NCBI RefSeq assembly: GCF_016755875.1
Contig: NZ_BNED01000005.1
Location: forward strand, 6,400,001-6,464,000
Direction of reading: 5' to 3'
DNA: 64,000 nucleotides
From: Streptomyces spororaveus
Lineage (GTDB): Bacteria > Actinomycetota > Actinomycetes > Streptomycetales > Streptomycetaceae
Below the pieces are notes generated by a model. The model ran no database searches, was not told the origin of the DNA, and worked only from the letters and a program-made list of their open reading frames with translations. This document shows positions 42,551 to 51,468 of the stretch, one piece after another. The stretch's first letter is position 1, and the number at the start of each line of letters is the position of its first letter. A program made the translations under genes and the position numbers.

Positions 42551-43585
42551 ATGTCCGCGCGTACCTCTACTTCCGGACAGGGGAGGGGGCCCACAGTGCT
42601 TCTCGACACCTACGGCCGCGTGGCCACTGACCTGCGCGTCTCACTGACCGACCGCTGCAATCTGCGCTGCACCTACTGCATGCCCGAAGAAGGGCTGCAG
42701 TGGCTCGGCAAGTCGGACCTGCTCAGTGACGACGAGATCGTCCGGCTGATCCGTATCGCGGTCACCCGGCTCGGCATCACCGAGGTCCGGTTCACCGGCG
42801 GCGAGCCGCTGCTGCGGCCCGGCCTGGTGGGGATCGTCGAGCGGTGCGCGGCCCTGGAGCCCCGCCCCAAGATGTCGCTGACCACCAACGGCATAGGTCT
42901 GCGGCGCACCGCGCAGGCCCTGAAGGCCGCCGGGCTGGACCGGGTGAACGTGTCCCTGGACACCCTGCGGCCCGAGGTCTTCAAGACCCTCACCCGCCGC
43001 GACCGGCACAAGGACGTCATCGAGGGCATGGCCGCGGCCCGCGAGGCCGGCCTCACTCCCGTCAAGGTCAACGCCGTGCTCATGCCCGGCCTCAACGACG
43101 ACGAGGCCCCCGACCTGCTGGCCTGGGCCGTGGAGAACGAGTACGAGCTCCGCTTCATCGAGCAGATGCCGCTCGACGCCCAGCACGGCTGGAAGCGCGA
43201 CGGCATGATCACTGCCGGGGACATCCTGGAGTCCCTGCGCACCCGCTTCACGCTCACCGAGGAAGGCGCCGTCGAGCGCGGCTCCGCCCCGGCCGAGCGC
43301 TGGCTGGTCGACGGCGGCCCGGCCACCGTCGGTGTCATCGCCTCGGTCACCCGCCCGTTCTGCGGCGCATGCGACCGTACCCGGCTCACGGCCGACGGCC
43401 AGGTGCGTACGTGCCTGTTCGCGACGGAGGAGTCGGACCTGCGCGCGGCCCTGCGCTCGGGCGCCCCGGACGAGGAGATCGCCCGGCTGTGGAAGGTCGC
43501 GATGTGGGGCAAGAAGGCCGGGTCCGGTCTCGACGACCCGTCCTTCCTGCAGCCCGACCGCCCGATGTCGGCGATCGGCGGCTGA
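42551..43585 (+). CDS. moaA: GTP 3',8-cyclase
   Basis: A 344-aa radical SAM enzyme for the first step of molybdenum cofactor synthesis. The N-terminal cluster site is CNLRCTYCMPEEG, followed by RFTGGEPLLRP (SAM binding). The C-terminal cluster site is RPFCGACDRTRLTADGQVRTC, and the protein ends in the expected SAIGG, the di-glycine tail needed for activity. ATG 42551 gives a slightly long N-terminus; an internal GTG about 15 codons on could also be used. Other moa genes are not adjacent. Confidence 0.95.
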   Translation: MSARTSTSGQGRGPTVLLDTYGRVATDLRVSLTDRCNLRCTYCMPEEGLQWLGKSDLLSDDEIVRLIRIAVTRLGITEVRFTGGEPLLRPGLVGIVERCAALEPRPKMSLTTNGIGLRRTAQALKAAGLDRVNVSLDTLRPEVFKTLTRRDRHKDVIEGMAAAREAGLTPVKVNAVLMPGLNDDEAPDLLAWAVENEYELRFIEQMPLDAQHGWKRDGMITAGDILESLRTRFTLTEEGAVERGSAPAERWLVDGGPATVGVIASVTRPFCGACDRTRLTADGQVRTCLFATEESDLRAALRSGAPDEEIARLWKVAMWGKKAGSGLDDPSFLQPDRPMSAIGG

Positions 43586-43591
43586 CCGGGG

Positions 43592-43849
43592 TCAGCGCAG
43601 GCGCTCCGAGCCCTCCGGCTGCACCCACTCGTCGAGCTTCACGACGTCCTTGAGGAAACCGCGGACCCCCAGGAACTGGGAGAGGTGTTCGCGGTGCTCC
43701 TCGCACGCCAGCCAGGTCTTGCGCCGCTCCGGCGTGTGCAGCGTCGGGTTGTTCCACGCCAGGACCCAGACGGCCGCGTCGCGGCAGCCCTTGGCGGAGC
43801 AGGTGGGGAGTTCTTCGGAGCCGGAGCCGGAGGCGTTGGAGGAAGTCAC
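43592..43849 (-). CDS. Conserved small Cys-containing protein
   Basis: An 85-aa protein: LPTCSAKGCRDAAVWVLAWNNPTLHTPERRKTWLACEEHREHLSQFLGVRGFLKDVVKLDEW. The Cys/His set (CSAKGC, CEEHREH) suggests a single zinc-binding knuckle. It converges on moaA with only 6 nt between the stop codons. GTG at 43847-43849 has TAATGT 6 nt upstream, suggesting a leaderless start. I recognise it as conserved in Streptomyces but know no function. Confidence 0.78.
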   Translation of the reverse strand: MTSSNASGSGSEELPTCSAKGCRDAAVWVLAWNNPTLHTPERRKTWLACEEHREHLSQFLGVRGFLKDVVKLDEWVQPEGSERLR

Positions 43850-43855
43850 GGCCCC

Positions 43856-43861
43856 ACATTA
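43856..43861 (-). promoter_or_regulatory. Candidate -10 box, leaderless 85-aa protein
   Basis: TAATGT on the minus strand, then GGGGCC, then the GTG start. Confidence 0.4.
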
Positions 43862-43872
43862 GAACGGAATGG

Positions 43873-43910
43873 CGACGCCGAGCAGCCACGGGGGGAGCTG
43901 CCCGGCGTCG
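43873..43910 (-). terminator. Terminator after the DUF3099 gene
   Basis: CGACGCCG-a-GCAGC pairs with GCTGC-c-CGGCGTCG (one bulge pair), between the DUF3099 stop and the next minus-strand gene. Confidence 0.65.
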
Positions 43911-43985
43911 GTCCGTCGCTCCGACGGGGGATGCGGAGCGCGTGAGCAGTATGTCACGCAGGACCCGGTGGAGTGCACCGGAACT

Positions 43986-44327
43986 TCATGATTGATCTGA
44001 GGTTTTCTTGAGGTTTCCCGCGTCGAGCGCCGGCCGCACCGGGGCCGGCAGGAAGTGCGAAGGCAGCGACGGCGTCGACTCCCGCCCCGCGTTGGCGATG
44101 ACCACGGCGACGTAGGGGAGCAGGGCGCCCGCCACGAGCGTCACGATCGCCACCGGGCGCTGCACGTTCCACAACAGCACGGTCGCGATGACCGACAGGG
44201 TCCTGATTCCCATGGAGATCACGTACCGGCGCTGGCGGCCCCGCACGTCCTCGTCGAGACCCATCCGCGCACCAGTGATCCGGAAGACCTCGGCCCCGTT
44301 CCGCTTCTGCCGCTTCGTCCGCTCCAC
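43986..44327 (-). CDS. DUF3099 membrane protein
   Basis: A 113-aa protein with the DUF3099 signature VFRITGARMGLDEDVRGRQRRYVISMGIR at about residues 14-42, two membrane helices (LSVIATVLLWN; VAIVTLVAGALLPYVAVVIANA) and a Pro/Ser-rich tail. Conserved in actinobacteria with unknown role. The start is uncertain; GTG at 44325-44327 is the first codon before the conserved block. Confidence 0.75.
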   Translation of the reverse strand: MERTKRQKRNGAEVFRITGARMGLDEDVRGRQRRYVISMGIRTLSVIATVLLWNVQRPVAIVTLVAGALLPYVAVVIANAGRESTPSLPSHFLPAPVRPALDAGNLKKTSDQS

Positions 44328-44502
44328 GCTCCACCGCCCGTTCGCCCACCGGGCACTCCCGGCCCGGACCCCTCCACGGTACGCCCGCCCCCGCGGCGGG
44401 AGGAGAGGGGGGACCCCGTACGGAGCTGTCCGGAATGCGTGGTACGCCGGACGGGTCGAGACTGGCCCCACGTGCGCACAACGCGCCAGGAGGAGGCTCG
44501 AC
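44328..44502. other. Divergent intergenic region, DUF3099 / GlsB
   Basis: 175 nt holding the promoters of both genes. CTCGAC and ATGCGTGGTACG-like stretches at about 44430-44455 are the only AT-richer parts; AGGAGGAGG at about 44488 is the ribosome site of the plus-strand gene. Confidence 0.4.
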
Positions 44503-44781
44503 ATGTCTTGGTTGTGGGCGATCATCGTCGGTTTCGTGCTGGGGCTCATAGCCAAGGCCATCCTGCCGGGCAAACAGCACCAGCCCCTCTGGCTGACCAC
44601 GCTGATGGGCATCATCGGCAGCGTCCTCGGCAACGCCGTCGCGGGCTGGATCGGGGTCGCCGACACCCGGGGCATCGACTGGACCCGGCACCTGCTGCAG
44701 CTCGCGGGAGCGGTGCTGTTCGTGTTCCTCGGCGAGATGGCCTACAAGGCGATGCGCGGCGGCAGCCGCCAGATGACCTGA
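44503..44781 (+). CDS. GlsB/YeaQ/YmgE family stress membrane protein
   Basis: A 92-aa protein with three helices, the GLIAKAILPGKQ motif and a central GIIGSVLGNAVAGWIG, as in transglycosylase-associated YeaQ proteins. Usually stress-induced; molecular role unclear. A full AGGAGGAGG ribosome site precedes ATG 44503. Confidence 0.88.
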   Translation: MSWLWAIIVGFVLGLIAKAILPGKQHQPLWLTTLMGIIGSVLGNAVAGWIGVADTRGIDWTRHLLQLAGAVLFVFLGEMAYKAMRGGSRQMT

Positions 44782-44809
44782 GCGGCTCCGCGGGACCCGC
44801 GGCACATGA

Positions 44810-44853
44810 CGGAGGGGCCGGCCCGGACCGTGAAGTCCGAACCGGCCCCTCCG
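44810..44853. terminator. Bidirectional terminator between GlsB and tyrS
   Basis: CGGAGGGGCCGG pairs perfectly with CCGGCCCCTCCG over 12 bp, with an inner CGGAC/GTCCG stem, between convergent genes. Confidence 0.85.
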
Positions 44854-44890
44854 CCGGGTGCCGTACGGGTCTGCCGCGTCCTACGACGCG

Positions 44891-46159
44891 TCAGGCGCCG
44901 GTGACCTCCACCGCGGCCAGGTTCTTCTTGCCCCGGCGCAGCACCAGCCAGCGCCCGTGCAGCAGGTCCTCCTTGGCGGGGACCGCGTCCTCGGCGGCGA
45001 CCTTCGCGTTGTTCACGTAGGCGCCGCCCTCCTTCACGGTCCGGCGGCCGGCCGACTTGCTCGCGACCAGTCCGGTCTCCGCGAGCAGGTCCACCACGAG
45101 GCCGAGCTCCGACACCTTGGCGTGCGGCAGCTCGGACAGGGCCGCGGCCAGCGTGGCCTCGTCCAGCTCCACCAGGTCGCCCTGACCGAACAGTGCCTTC
45201 GACGCGGCGATCACGGCGGCGCACTGGTCGGCGCCGTGCACGAGCGTGGTCAGCTCCTCGGCCAGCGCCCGCTGGGCGGCGCGCGCCTGCGGCCGCTCGG
45301 CGGTCTGCGCCTCCAGCGCCTCCAGTTCCTCACGGGACTTGAAGGACAGGATCCGCATGTAGGTGGAGATGTCCCGGTCGTCCACATTCAGCCAGAACTG
45401 GTAGAACGCGTACGGCGTGGTCATCTCCGGGTCGAGCCACACGGCCCCGCTCTCGGACTTGCCGAACTTGGTGCCGTCCGCCTTGACCATCAGCGGGGTG
45501 GCCAGCGCGTGCACGACCGCGCCCGGCTCGACCCGGTGGATCAGGTCGAGCCCGGCCGTCAGGTTGCCCCACTGGTCGGAGCCGCCCTGCTGGAGCACGC
45601 AGCCGTAGCGCCGGTACAGCTCCAGGAAGTCCATGCCCTGGAGCAGCTGGTAGCTGAACTCGGTGTAGCTGATGCCCTGGTCGGAGTCGAGCCGCTTGGC
45701 GACCGAGTCCTTCGTCAGCATCTTGTTGACGCGGAAGTGCTTGCCGATGTCCCGCAGGAACTCGATGGCGGACAGGCCCGCCGTCCAGTCCAGGTTGTTC
45801 ACCATGAGCGCCGCGTTCTCGCCCTCGAAGGACAGGAACGGCTCGATCTGGGTGCGCAGCCGGGTCACCCAGTTCGCCACGGTCTCCGGGTCGTTCAGGG
45901 TCCGCTCGGCCGTCGGTCGCGGGTCGCCGATCTGCCCCGTGGCCCCGCCGACCAGCGCCAGCGGCCGGTTGCCGGCCTGCTGGAGCCGGCGCACGGTGAG
46001 CACCTGGACCAGGTGCCCCACGTGCAGCGAGGCCGCGGTCGGGTCGAAGCCGCAATAGAAGGTGACCGGACCGTCCGCGAAGGCCTTGCGCAGCGCTTCT
46101 TCGTCGGTGGACTGGGCGAAGAGCCCGCGCCACTTCAGTTCGTCGACGATGTCAGTCAC
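44891..46159 (-). CDS. tyrS: Tyrosyl-tRNA synthetase
   Basis: A 422-aa class Ic aminoacyl-tRNA synthetase. [15 protein letters not shown] carries the HIGH-like motif (about residues 43-49), [19 protein letters not shown] carries KFGKS (about 230), and the C-terminal S4-like domain ([37 protein letters not shown]) binds tRNA. An AAGGAGAG ribosome site lies upstream, and TAGAAT on the minus strand near 46223-46228 is a likely -10. No T-box was seen in the 72-nt leader. Confidence 0.97.
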   Translation of the reverse strand: MTDIVDELKWRGLFAQSTDEEALRKAFADGPVTFYCGFDPTAASLHVGHLVQVLTVRRLQQAGNRPLALVGGATGQIGDPRPTAERTLNDPETVANWVTRLRTQIEPFLSFEGENAALMVNNLDWTAGLSAIEFLRDIGKHFRVNKMLTKDSVAKRLDSDQGISYTEFSYQLLQGMDFLELYRRYGCVLQQGGSDQWGNLTAGLDLIHRVEPGAVVHALATPLMVKADGTKFGKSESGAVWLDPEMTTPYAFYQFWLNVDDRDISTYMRILSFKSREELEALEAQTAERPQARAAQRALAEELTTLVHGADQCAAVIAASKALFGQGDLVELDEATLAAALSELPHAKVSELGLVVDLLAETGLVASKSAGRRTVKEGGAYVNNAKVAAEDAVPAKEDLLHGRWLVLRRGKKNLAAVEVTGA

Positions 46160-46231
46160 GGTCGTGACTCTCCTTGAGAGATGGAGTGAGTAGGGATGCG
46201 GATGAGGGGTCTACCCGCACATTCTAGGTGG

Positions 46232-47632
46232 TCAGACGCCCTTGCTCACCGAACTCATGTTGAAGTCCGGGATACGCAGCGCCGGCATCGCGGCACGCGT
46301 GAACCAGTCGCTCCACTCGCGCGGCAGGGTCTTCTCGGTCCGGCCGGCCTCCGAGGCCCGCGACAGCAGGTCCACGGGGGACTCGTTGAACCGGAAGTTG
46401 TTGACCTCGCCGACCACCTGCCCGTTCTCCACCAGGTAGACGCCGTCCCGGGTCAGGCCCGTGAGCAGCAGCGTCGCCGGGTCGACCTCGCGGATGTACC
46501 AGAGGCAGGTCAGCAGCAGACCCCGCTCGGTGGACGCGACCATCTCCTCCAGCGACTTCTCGCCGCCCGCGTCCAGGATCAGGTTCCCGAAGCCGGGGGA
46601 GAGCTGCATCCCGGTCAGGCCCGCCGTGTGCCGGGTCGTGCTCAGCCGGTTCAGGTGGCCGTCCGCGATCCACTCGGTCGCCGGGACCGGCAGACCGTTG
46701 TCGAACACCGAGGCGTCGTCGCCGGAGCTGTGCGCGATCACGAACGGCGCGGACTCCAGGCCCGGCGCGTTCGGGTCGCTGCGCAGGGAGAGGGGGAGCC
46801 CGGACAGCTTCTCGCCGAGCCGGGTGCCGCCGCCGGGCTTGGAGAAGACCGTACGGCCCTCCACCGCGTCCCGGGCCGCCGCCGACCACATCTGGTAGAT
46901 CAGCAGGTCGGCCACGGCGGTCGGCGGCAGCAGGGTCTCGTACCGGCCCGCGGGCAGGTCGATCCTCCGCTCCGCCCAGCCGAGGCGCACGGCGAGCTCC
47001 GCGTCCAGCACGGTCGGGTCCACGTCCTTGAAGTCCCGGGTGGAGCGGCCCGCCCAGGCGGAGCGCTGCCGGTCCGGGGACTTCGCGTTGAGCTCCAGGG
47101 TGCCGTTCGGCTGGTCGTGGCGCAGCCGCAGGCCCGTCGAGGTGCCCACGTACGTGGAGACCAGCTCGTGGTTGGCGAAGCCGTACAGCTCCCGGCCGCC
47201 CTCGCGGGCCCGGGCGAAGGCCTCGCCGAGGGCGGGGGCGAAGTCGGCGAAGACCGCCGAGCTCGTCTCGGCCGGGGCGTCGGTGAAGTCCGGCGAGGCC
47301 GGGGTGCCGGTGATCAGCTGCTGGGCGTCCTCGGCCGGGCCCGCCCCGCGGGCGGCCGCCTCGGCGGCCCGGACCAGCGGCTCCAGGTCGTCCGCGGTCA
47401 CGGCGGAGCGCGAGACGACCCCCGAGGCCGTGCCCTCCTTGCCGTCGACCGTGGCGATGACCGTCAGGGTCCGGCCGCGGGTCACGCCGTTCGTCGTCAG
47501 GGCGTTGCCCGCCCAGCGCAGATTGGCGCTCGACCCCTCGTCGGCGATGACGACGCAGCCGTCGGCGGTGGACAGCTCCAGCGCCCGCTCGACGACCTCG
47601 TGGGGCTTGGTGATGCGAATCGACGAGCTCAT
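46232..47632 (-). CDS. tldE: TldE/PmbA-type subunit of the TldD-TldE protease
   Basis: A 466-aa TldD/PmbA fold protein: ADEGSSANLRWAGNALTTNGV at the N-terminus, TSTGLRLRHDQPNGTLELNAK, and C-terminal SPVDLLSRASEAGRTEKTLPREW. It lacks the HExxxH metal site of its partner, as expected for the TldE half that shapes the tunnel-like active site. Translationally coupled: its ATG overlaps the tldD stop (ATGA). Unfolded or modified peptides are the usual substrates. Confidence 0.9.
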   Translation of the reverse strand: MSSSIRITKPHEVVERALELSTADGCVVIADEGSSANLRWAGNALTTNGVTRGRTLTVIATVDGKEGTASGVVSRSAVTADDLEPLVRAAEAAARGAGPAEDAQQLITGTPASPDFTDAPAETSSAVFADFAPALGEAFARAREGGRELYGFANHELVSTYVGTSTGLRLRHDQPNGTLELNAKSPDRQRSAWAGRSTRDFKDVDPTVLDAELAVRLGWAERRIDLPAGRYETLLPPTAVADLLIYQMWSAAARDAVEGRTVFSKPGGGTRLGEKLSGLPLSLRSDPNAPGLESAPFVIAHSSGDDASVFDNGLPVPATEWIADGHLNRLSTTRHTAGLTGMQLSPGFGNLILDAGGEKSLEEMVASTERGLLLTCLWYIREVDPATLLLTGLTRDGVYLVENGQVVGEVNNFRFNESPVDLLSRASEAGRTEKTLPREWSDWFTRAAMPALRIPDFNMSSVSKGV

Positions 47633-49152
47633 CGCCCGGCCTCCTGCGTGGTGTTCAGGATGTTCACGTCGCGGAACAGCGCGGACGGGCAGCCGTGCGA
47701 GACCGCCGCCACCTGGCCCGGCTGGGCCTTGCCGCAGTTGAAGGCGCCGCCCAGGACGTAGGTCTGCGGGCCGCCGACCTTCTCCATCGAGCCCCAGAAG
47801 TCGGTGGTCGTCGCCTGGTACGCGACATCGCGCAGCTGCCCGGCCAGTTTGCCGTTCTCGATCCGGTATGCCCGCTGTTGCGTGAATTGGAAGTTGTAGC
47901 GCTGCATGTCGATCGACCAGGAGCGGTCGCCGACCACGTAGATCCCGCGCTCCACCCCGCCGATCAGGTCCTCGGTCGAGAGGCCGCCCGGATCCGGCTG
48001 GAGGGAGACGTTCGCCATCCGCTGGACGGGCACGTGCCCGGGGGAGTCGGCATAGGCGCAGCCGTTGGAGCGCCCGAGGCCGGTCAGCTTCGAGATCCGC
48101 CGGTCCAGCTGGTAGCCGACCAGGGTGCCGTCCTTGACCAGGTCCCAGCTCTGCGCCTCGACGCCCTCGTCGTCGAAGCCGATGGTGGCCAGCCCGTGCT
48201 CGGCGGTCCGGTCACCCGTCACGTTCATGATCGGGGAGCCGTACCGGAGCTTGCCCAGCTGGTCGAAGGTGGCGAAGGAGGTCCCCGCGTACGCCGCCTC
48301 GTAACCCAGCGCCCGGTCCAGCTCGGTGGCGTGGCCGATGGACTCGTGGATGGTGAGCCACAGGTTGGACGGGTCCACCACCAGGTCGTAGCGCCCGGCC
48401 TCGACGCTCGGCGCCCGCATCTTCTCGGCGAGCAGACCGGGGATCTGCTCCAGCTCGGAGTCCCAGTCCCAGCCGGTGCCGGTCAGGTACTCCCAGCCGC
48501 GGCCCGCGGGCGGGGCGATCGTGCGCATCGAGTCGAACTCGCCGGTCGCGGCGTTCACGGCGACCGCGGTGAGCTGCGGGTGGACCCGGACCCGCTGCTG
48601 CGTGGTCGAGGTGCCGGCGGTGTCGGCGTAGAACTTGTTCTCGTGGACGGCGAGCAGCGAGGCGTCCACGTGGGCCACCCCGTCGGCCGCCAGCAGGCGC
48701 GCGCTCCAGTCGGCGAGCAGCGCCGCCTTCTCCGCGTCCGGCACCTCGAACGGGTTCACGTCGTACGCGGAGATCCACGTCCGGTCGGCGTGCACCGGCT
48801 CGTCGGCGAGTTCCACCCGCTCGTCCGAACCCGCGGCCTTGATCACCTGGGCGGACAGCTTCGCCATGGCCACGGCCTGCGAGGCCACCTTGGCGGCCGC
48901 GTCCATGGTCAGGTCCACGCCGGAGGCGAACCCCCAGCTGCCCCCGTGCACCACCCGGACCGCGTACCCGAGATCGGTGGTGTCGGACCCGCCGGAGGGC
49001 TTGGCGTCCCGCAGGCGCCAGGAGGCGCTGCGGATCCGCTCCAGCCGGAAGTCGGCATGCTCGGCGCCCAGCGCGCGGGCCCGGGCGAGCGCCGCGTCGG
49101 CGAGCGCCCGCAGGGGCAGCGCGGTGAAGGCCGCGTCGATGGAATGGGGCAC
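47629..49152 (-). CDS. tldD: TldD metalloprotease subunit
   Basis: A 507-aa catalytic subunit. The metal site is LTIHESIGHATELDRALGYEAAYAGTSFAT, with HExxxH at about residue 268. Typical ends GIYVVGDRSWSIDMQRYNFQFTQQRAYRIENGKLAGQL and VSHGCPSALFRDVNIL are present, the last including the conserved Cys. GTG at 49150-49152 has GGGAGGA 6 nt upstream and is preferred to a longer start at 49191. First gene of the tldD-tldE pair and divergent from fabG. Confidence 0.93.
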   Translation of the reverse strand: MPHSIDAAFTALPLRALADAALARARALGAEHADFRLERIRSASWRLRDAKPSGGSDTTDLGYAVRVVHGGSWGFASGVDLTMDAAAKVASQAVAMAKLSAQVIKAAGSDERVELADEPVHADRTWISAYDVNPFEVPDAEKAALLADWSARLLAADGVAHVDASLLAVHENKFYADTAGTSTTQQRVRVHPQLTAVAVNAATGEFDSMRTIAPPAGRGWEYLTGTGWDWDSELEQIPGLLAEKMRAPSVEAGRYDLVVDPSNLWLTIHESIGHATELDRALGYEAAYAGTSFATFDQLGKLRYGSPIMNVTGDRTAEHGLATIGFDDEGVEAQSWDLVKDGTLVGYQLDRRISKLTGLGRSNGCAYADSPGHVPVQRMANVSLQPDPGGLSTEDLIGGVERGIYVVGDRSWSIDMQRYNFQFTQQRAYRIENGKLAGQLRDVAYQATTTDFWGSMEKVGGPQTYVLGGAFNCGKAQPGQVAAVSHGCPSALFRDVNILNTTQEAGR

Positions 49153-49212
49153 GGAAGTCCTCCCGTGGTCGGAGCCGGTCGCCCCGATCATGTCGCGATC
49201 GGGGCCCTTGTG

Positions 49213-49262
49213 CCTACATCTTTCTGTAGGGATTCGACAGAGCCGGTCGCAAGGCCCTGTCG
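49213..49262. promoter_or_regulatory. Two inverted repeats between tldD and fabG
   Basis: CCTACA-tctttc-TGTAGG (49213-49230) looks like an operator, and CGACAGAGCC...GGCCCTGTCG (49235-49262, one mismatch) forms a hairpin. Both lie in the 185-nt divergent region, about 76-125 nt before the fabG start. Confidence 0.45.
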
Positions 49263-49337
49263 GGGGTCGATTCTCCGTACGAGCGATGCGACCTATAGGT
49301 TTTTGGTATTCAAGACCGCTAGCGAAAGGGTGATCCG

Positions 49338-50057
49338 TTGAGCCGCTCGGTTCTCGTCACCGGAGGAAACCGGGGCATCGGCCTCGCCATCGCCCGAGCC
49401 TTCGCGGAGGCCGGCGACAAGGTCGCGATCACGTACCGGTCGGGTGAGCCGCCGGAGGCGCTCACCTCGATCGGTGTCCTGGCGGTGCGGTGCGACATCA
49501 CCGACTCCGAGCAGGTGGAGCAGGCCTACAAGGAGATCGAGGACGCGCACGGCGCGGTCGAGGTGCTCGTGGCCAACGCCGGCATCACCAAGGACACGCT
49601 GCTGATGCGCATGTCCGAGGAGGACTTCACCTCCGTCCTCGACACCAACCTCACCGGCACGTTCCGGGTGGTCAAGCGCGCGAACCGTGGCATGCTCCGT
49701 GCCAAGAAGGGCCGCGTCGTCCTGATCTCCTCGGTCGTCGGGCTCCTGGGCTCGGCGGGCCAGGCCAACTACGCCGCCTCCAAGGCCGCGCTGGTGGGCT
49801 TCGCCCGCTCCCTCGCCCGCGAGCTGGGCTCCCGCAACATCACCTTCAACGTCGTCGCCCCCGGTTTCGTGGACACCGACATGACGAAGGTGCTCACCGA
49901 CGAGCAGCGCGCGGGCATCGTCGGCCAGGTGCCCCTGGGCCGTTACGCACAGCCCGAGGAGATCGCGGCAGCCGTGAGCTTCCTGGCGTCCGACGACGCC
50001 GCGTACATCACCGGAGCCGTCATTCCCGTTGACGGCGGATTGGGCATGGGTCACTGA
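49338..50057 (+). CDS. fabG: 3-oxoacyl-[ACP] reductase
   Basis: A 239-aa SDR of FAS II: VTGGNRGIGLAIARAFA, VLVANAGITKDTLLMRM, SSVVGLLGSAGQANYAASKAALVGFARSL (catalytic Ser-Tyr-Lys) and the FabG ending ITGAVIPVDGGLGMGH. It begins with TTG 49338 after CGAAAGGGTG. It lies 5 nt before the enoyl reductase gene, so the second and fourth steps of the elongation cycle are co-expressed, an arrangement shared with mycobacterial fabG1-inhA. Confidence 0.95.
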   Translation: MSRSVLVTGGNRGIGLAIARAFAEAGDKVAITYRSGEPPEALTSIGVLAVRCDITDSEQVEQAYKEIEDAHGAVEVLVANAGITKDTLLMRMSEEDFTSVLDTNLTGTFRVVKRANRGMLRAKKGRVVLISSVVGLLGSAGQANYAASKAALVGFARSLARELGSRNITFNVVAPGFVDTDMTKVLTDEQRAGIVGQVPLGRYAQPEEIAAAVSFLASDDAAYITGAVIPVDGGLGMGH

Positions 50058-50062
50058 TCACC

Positions 50063-50833
50063 ATGAGCGGAATTCTCGAGGGCAAGCGCATCCTCATCAC
50101 GGGTGTGCTGATGGAGTCCTCCATCGCCTTCCACACGGCCCGGCTGGCCCAGGAGCAGGGCGCCGAGGTCATCCTCACCGCGTGGCCGCGTCCGTCGCTG
50201 ACCGAGCGCATCGCGAAGAAGCTGCCGAAGCCGGTCAAGGTGATCGAGCTCGACGTCACCAACGACGAGCACCTGGCGCGCCTGGAGGGCCTCGTCCGCG
50301 ACGAGCTCGGTGGTCTCGACGGTGTCGTCCACTCCATCGGCTTCGCGCCGCAGGACGCCCTCGGCGGCAACTTCCTGAACACCCCGTTCGAGTCGGTGGC
50401 CACCGCCATGCACGTCTCGGCGTTCTCGCTGAAGTCGCTGGCCATGGCCTGCAAGCCGCTGTTCCCGGCGGAGGGCGCGGCCATCGTCGGCCTCACCTTC
50501 GACGCGCAGTTCGCCTGGCCGCAGTACGACTGGATGGGCCCGGCCAAGGCGGCCCTGGAGGCCACCAGCCGCTACCTCGCCCGCGACCTGGGCAAGGAGA
50601 ACATCCGCTGCAACCTGGTCTCGGCCGGTCCGATCGGCTCCATGGCTGCGAAGTCCATCCCGGGCTTCGGCGAGCTGGCGGAGGTCTGGAACACCCGCTC
50701 CATGCTGGACTGGGACATGAGCGACCCGGAGCCGACGGGCAAGGGCGTCGTGGCCCTGCTGTCGGACTGGTTCCCGAAGACCACCGGCGAGATCGTCCAC
50801 GTGGACGGCGGCCTGCACGCGATGGGTGCCTGA
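50063..50833 (+). CDS. fabI: Enoyl-[ACP] reductase, NADH (FabI/InhA type)
   Basis: A 256-aa reductase catalysing the last step of fatty acid elongation. Divergent SDR motifs: ILITGVLMESSIAFHTARLAQEQGA, DGVVHSIGFAPQDALGGNF, and the catalytic Y-x6-K pattern in QYDWMGPAKAALEATSRYLARDLG. High similarity to mycobacterial InhA (GEGAAIVGL-like and MAAKSIPGF segments). ATG 50063 immediately follows fabG. It is followed by a terminator. Confidence 0.95.
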   Translation: MSGILEGKRILITGVLMESSIAFHTARLAQEQGAEVILTAWPRPSLTERIAKKLPKPVKVIELDVTNDEHLARLEGLVRDELGGLDGVVHSIGFAPQDALGGNFLNTPFESVATAMHVSAFSLKSLAMACKPLFPAEGAAIVGLTFDAQFAWPQYDWMGPAKAALEATSRYLARDLGKENIRCNLVSAGPIGSMAAKSIPGFGELAEVWNTRSMLDWDMSDPEPTGKGVVALLSDWFPKTTGEIVHVDGGLHAMGA

Positions 50834-50860
50834 TCCCGATCGGTCCCCCGCGTCCGTACG

Positions 50861-50900
50861 GCGACGGCCGCGCTTCCCTTCCGGGAGGCGCGGCCGTCGC
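50861..50900 (+). terminator. Terminator of the fabG-fabI operon
   Basis: GCGACGGCCGCGC pairs perfectly over 13 bp with GCGCGGCCGTCGC, starting 27 nt after fabI. Confidence 0.85.
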
Positions 50901-50996
50901 CGTTCCGCGTTCCGAGGCGGCACGCTCGCTCGCATGTTCACCTGCCGACCGGATCTTCCCGAGTCGAAAACCTGGACAGATACCTGCAAACTGACC

Positions 50997-51017
50997 GAGC
51001 CGGGATTTTCCCGGCTC
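50997..51017 (+). promoter_or_regulatory. Hairpin in the leader of a secreted protein gene
   Basis: GAGCCGGGA-ttt-TCCCGGCTC, a perfect 9-bp stem, ends about 5 nt before the GGGGAGGAGG ribosome site of the 51037 gene. Confidence 0.5.
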
Positions 51018-51036
51018 GTGCGGGGAGGAGGTAGGG

Positions 51037-51468
51037 GTGCGCGCGAGACCGAGCCGAGCAGTATCCGTGCTGGTCACGTCCGTGATCCTGACCGGTCTCC
51101 TGGTCCCCGGAGCCGCCGCGCAGCCCGTGGGGGAGGAGTCCGCACCCGGCCCCGACGCGGTGGCCCCGGCCGTCGTGGAGCTCTCCGACATCCCCGCCGA
51201 GCCCCCCGTACAGCCCGCGCGGCCCACCCGGAGCGAGCTCTTCGGCGCCGACTGCGACACCGTGATCCACGGCTCGCAGGTGTCGGCGTACTGCCACAAC
51301 GCCTACCCGGAGACCGACCTCGTACGGCTGCACGTCGAGTGCGACCGCTGGTGGGACGTGGACGGCGACGGCGTCGCCGTGGCCGTCGGCCCGGCCGGCC
51401 GCACCGAGCTCGTCGGCCGCTGCTGGAAAGAGGTCCGCTCGGCCTGGGTCAGCCACCGCCGTCCGTGA
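51037..51468 (+). CDS. Secreted small protein, unknown function
   Basis: A 143-aa protein with a signal peptide (about residues 1-28: AVSVLVTSVILTGLLVPGAAAQ) and a mature part containing four Cys (FGADCDTVIHG, SAYCHN, HVECDRWW, GRCWKE) likely to form two disulfides, and an acidic DVDGDGVAVAV stretch. GGAGGAGG precedes GTG 51037. Its last 20 nt overlap, tail to tail, with the GntR gene. Function unknown. Confidence 0.78.
   Translation: MRARPSRAVSVLVTSVILTGLLVPGAAAQPVGEESAPGPDAVAPAVVELSDIPAEPPVQPARPTRSELFGADCDTVIHGSQVSAYCHNAYPETDLVRLHVECDRWWDVDGDGVAVAVGPAGRTELVGRCWKEVRSAWVSHRRP

Noticed and set aside
46160..46231. A T-box leader for tyrS
   Set aside because: The 72-nt space is too short and lacks a TGGNACCGCG-like T-box sequence.
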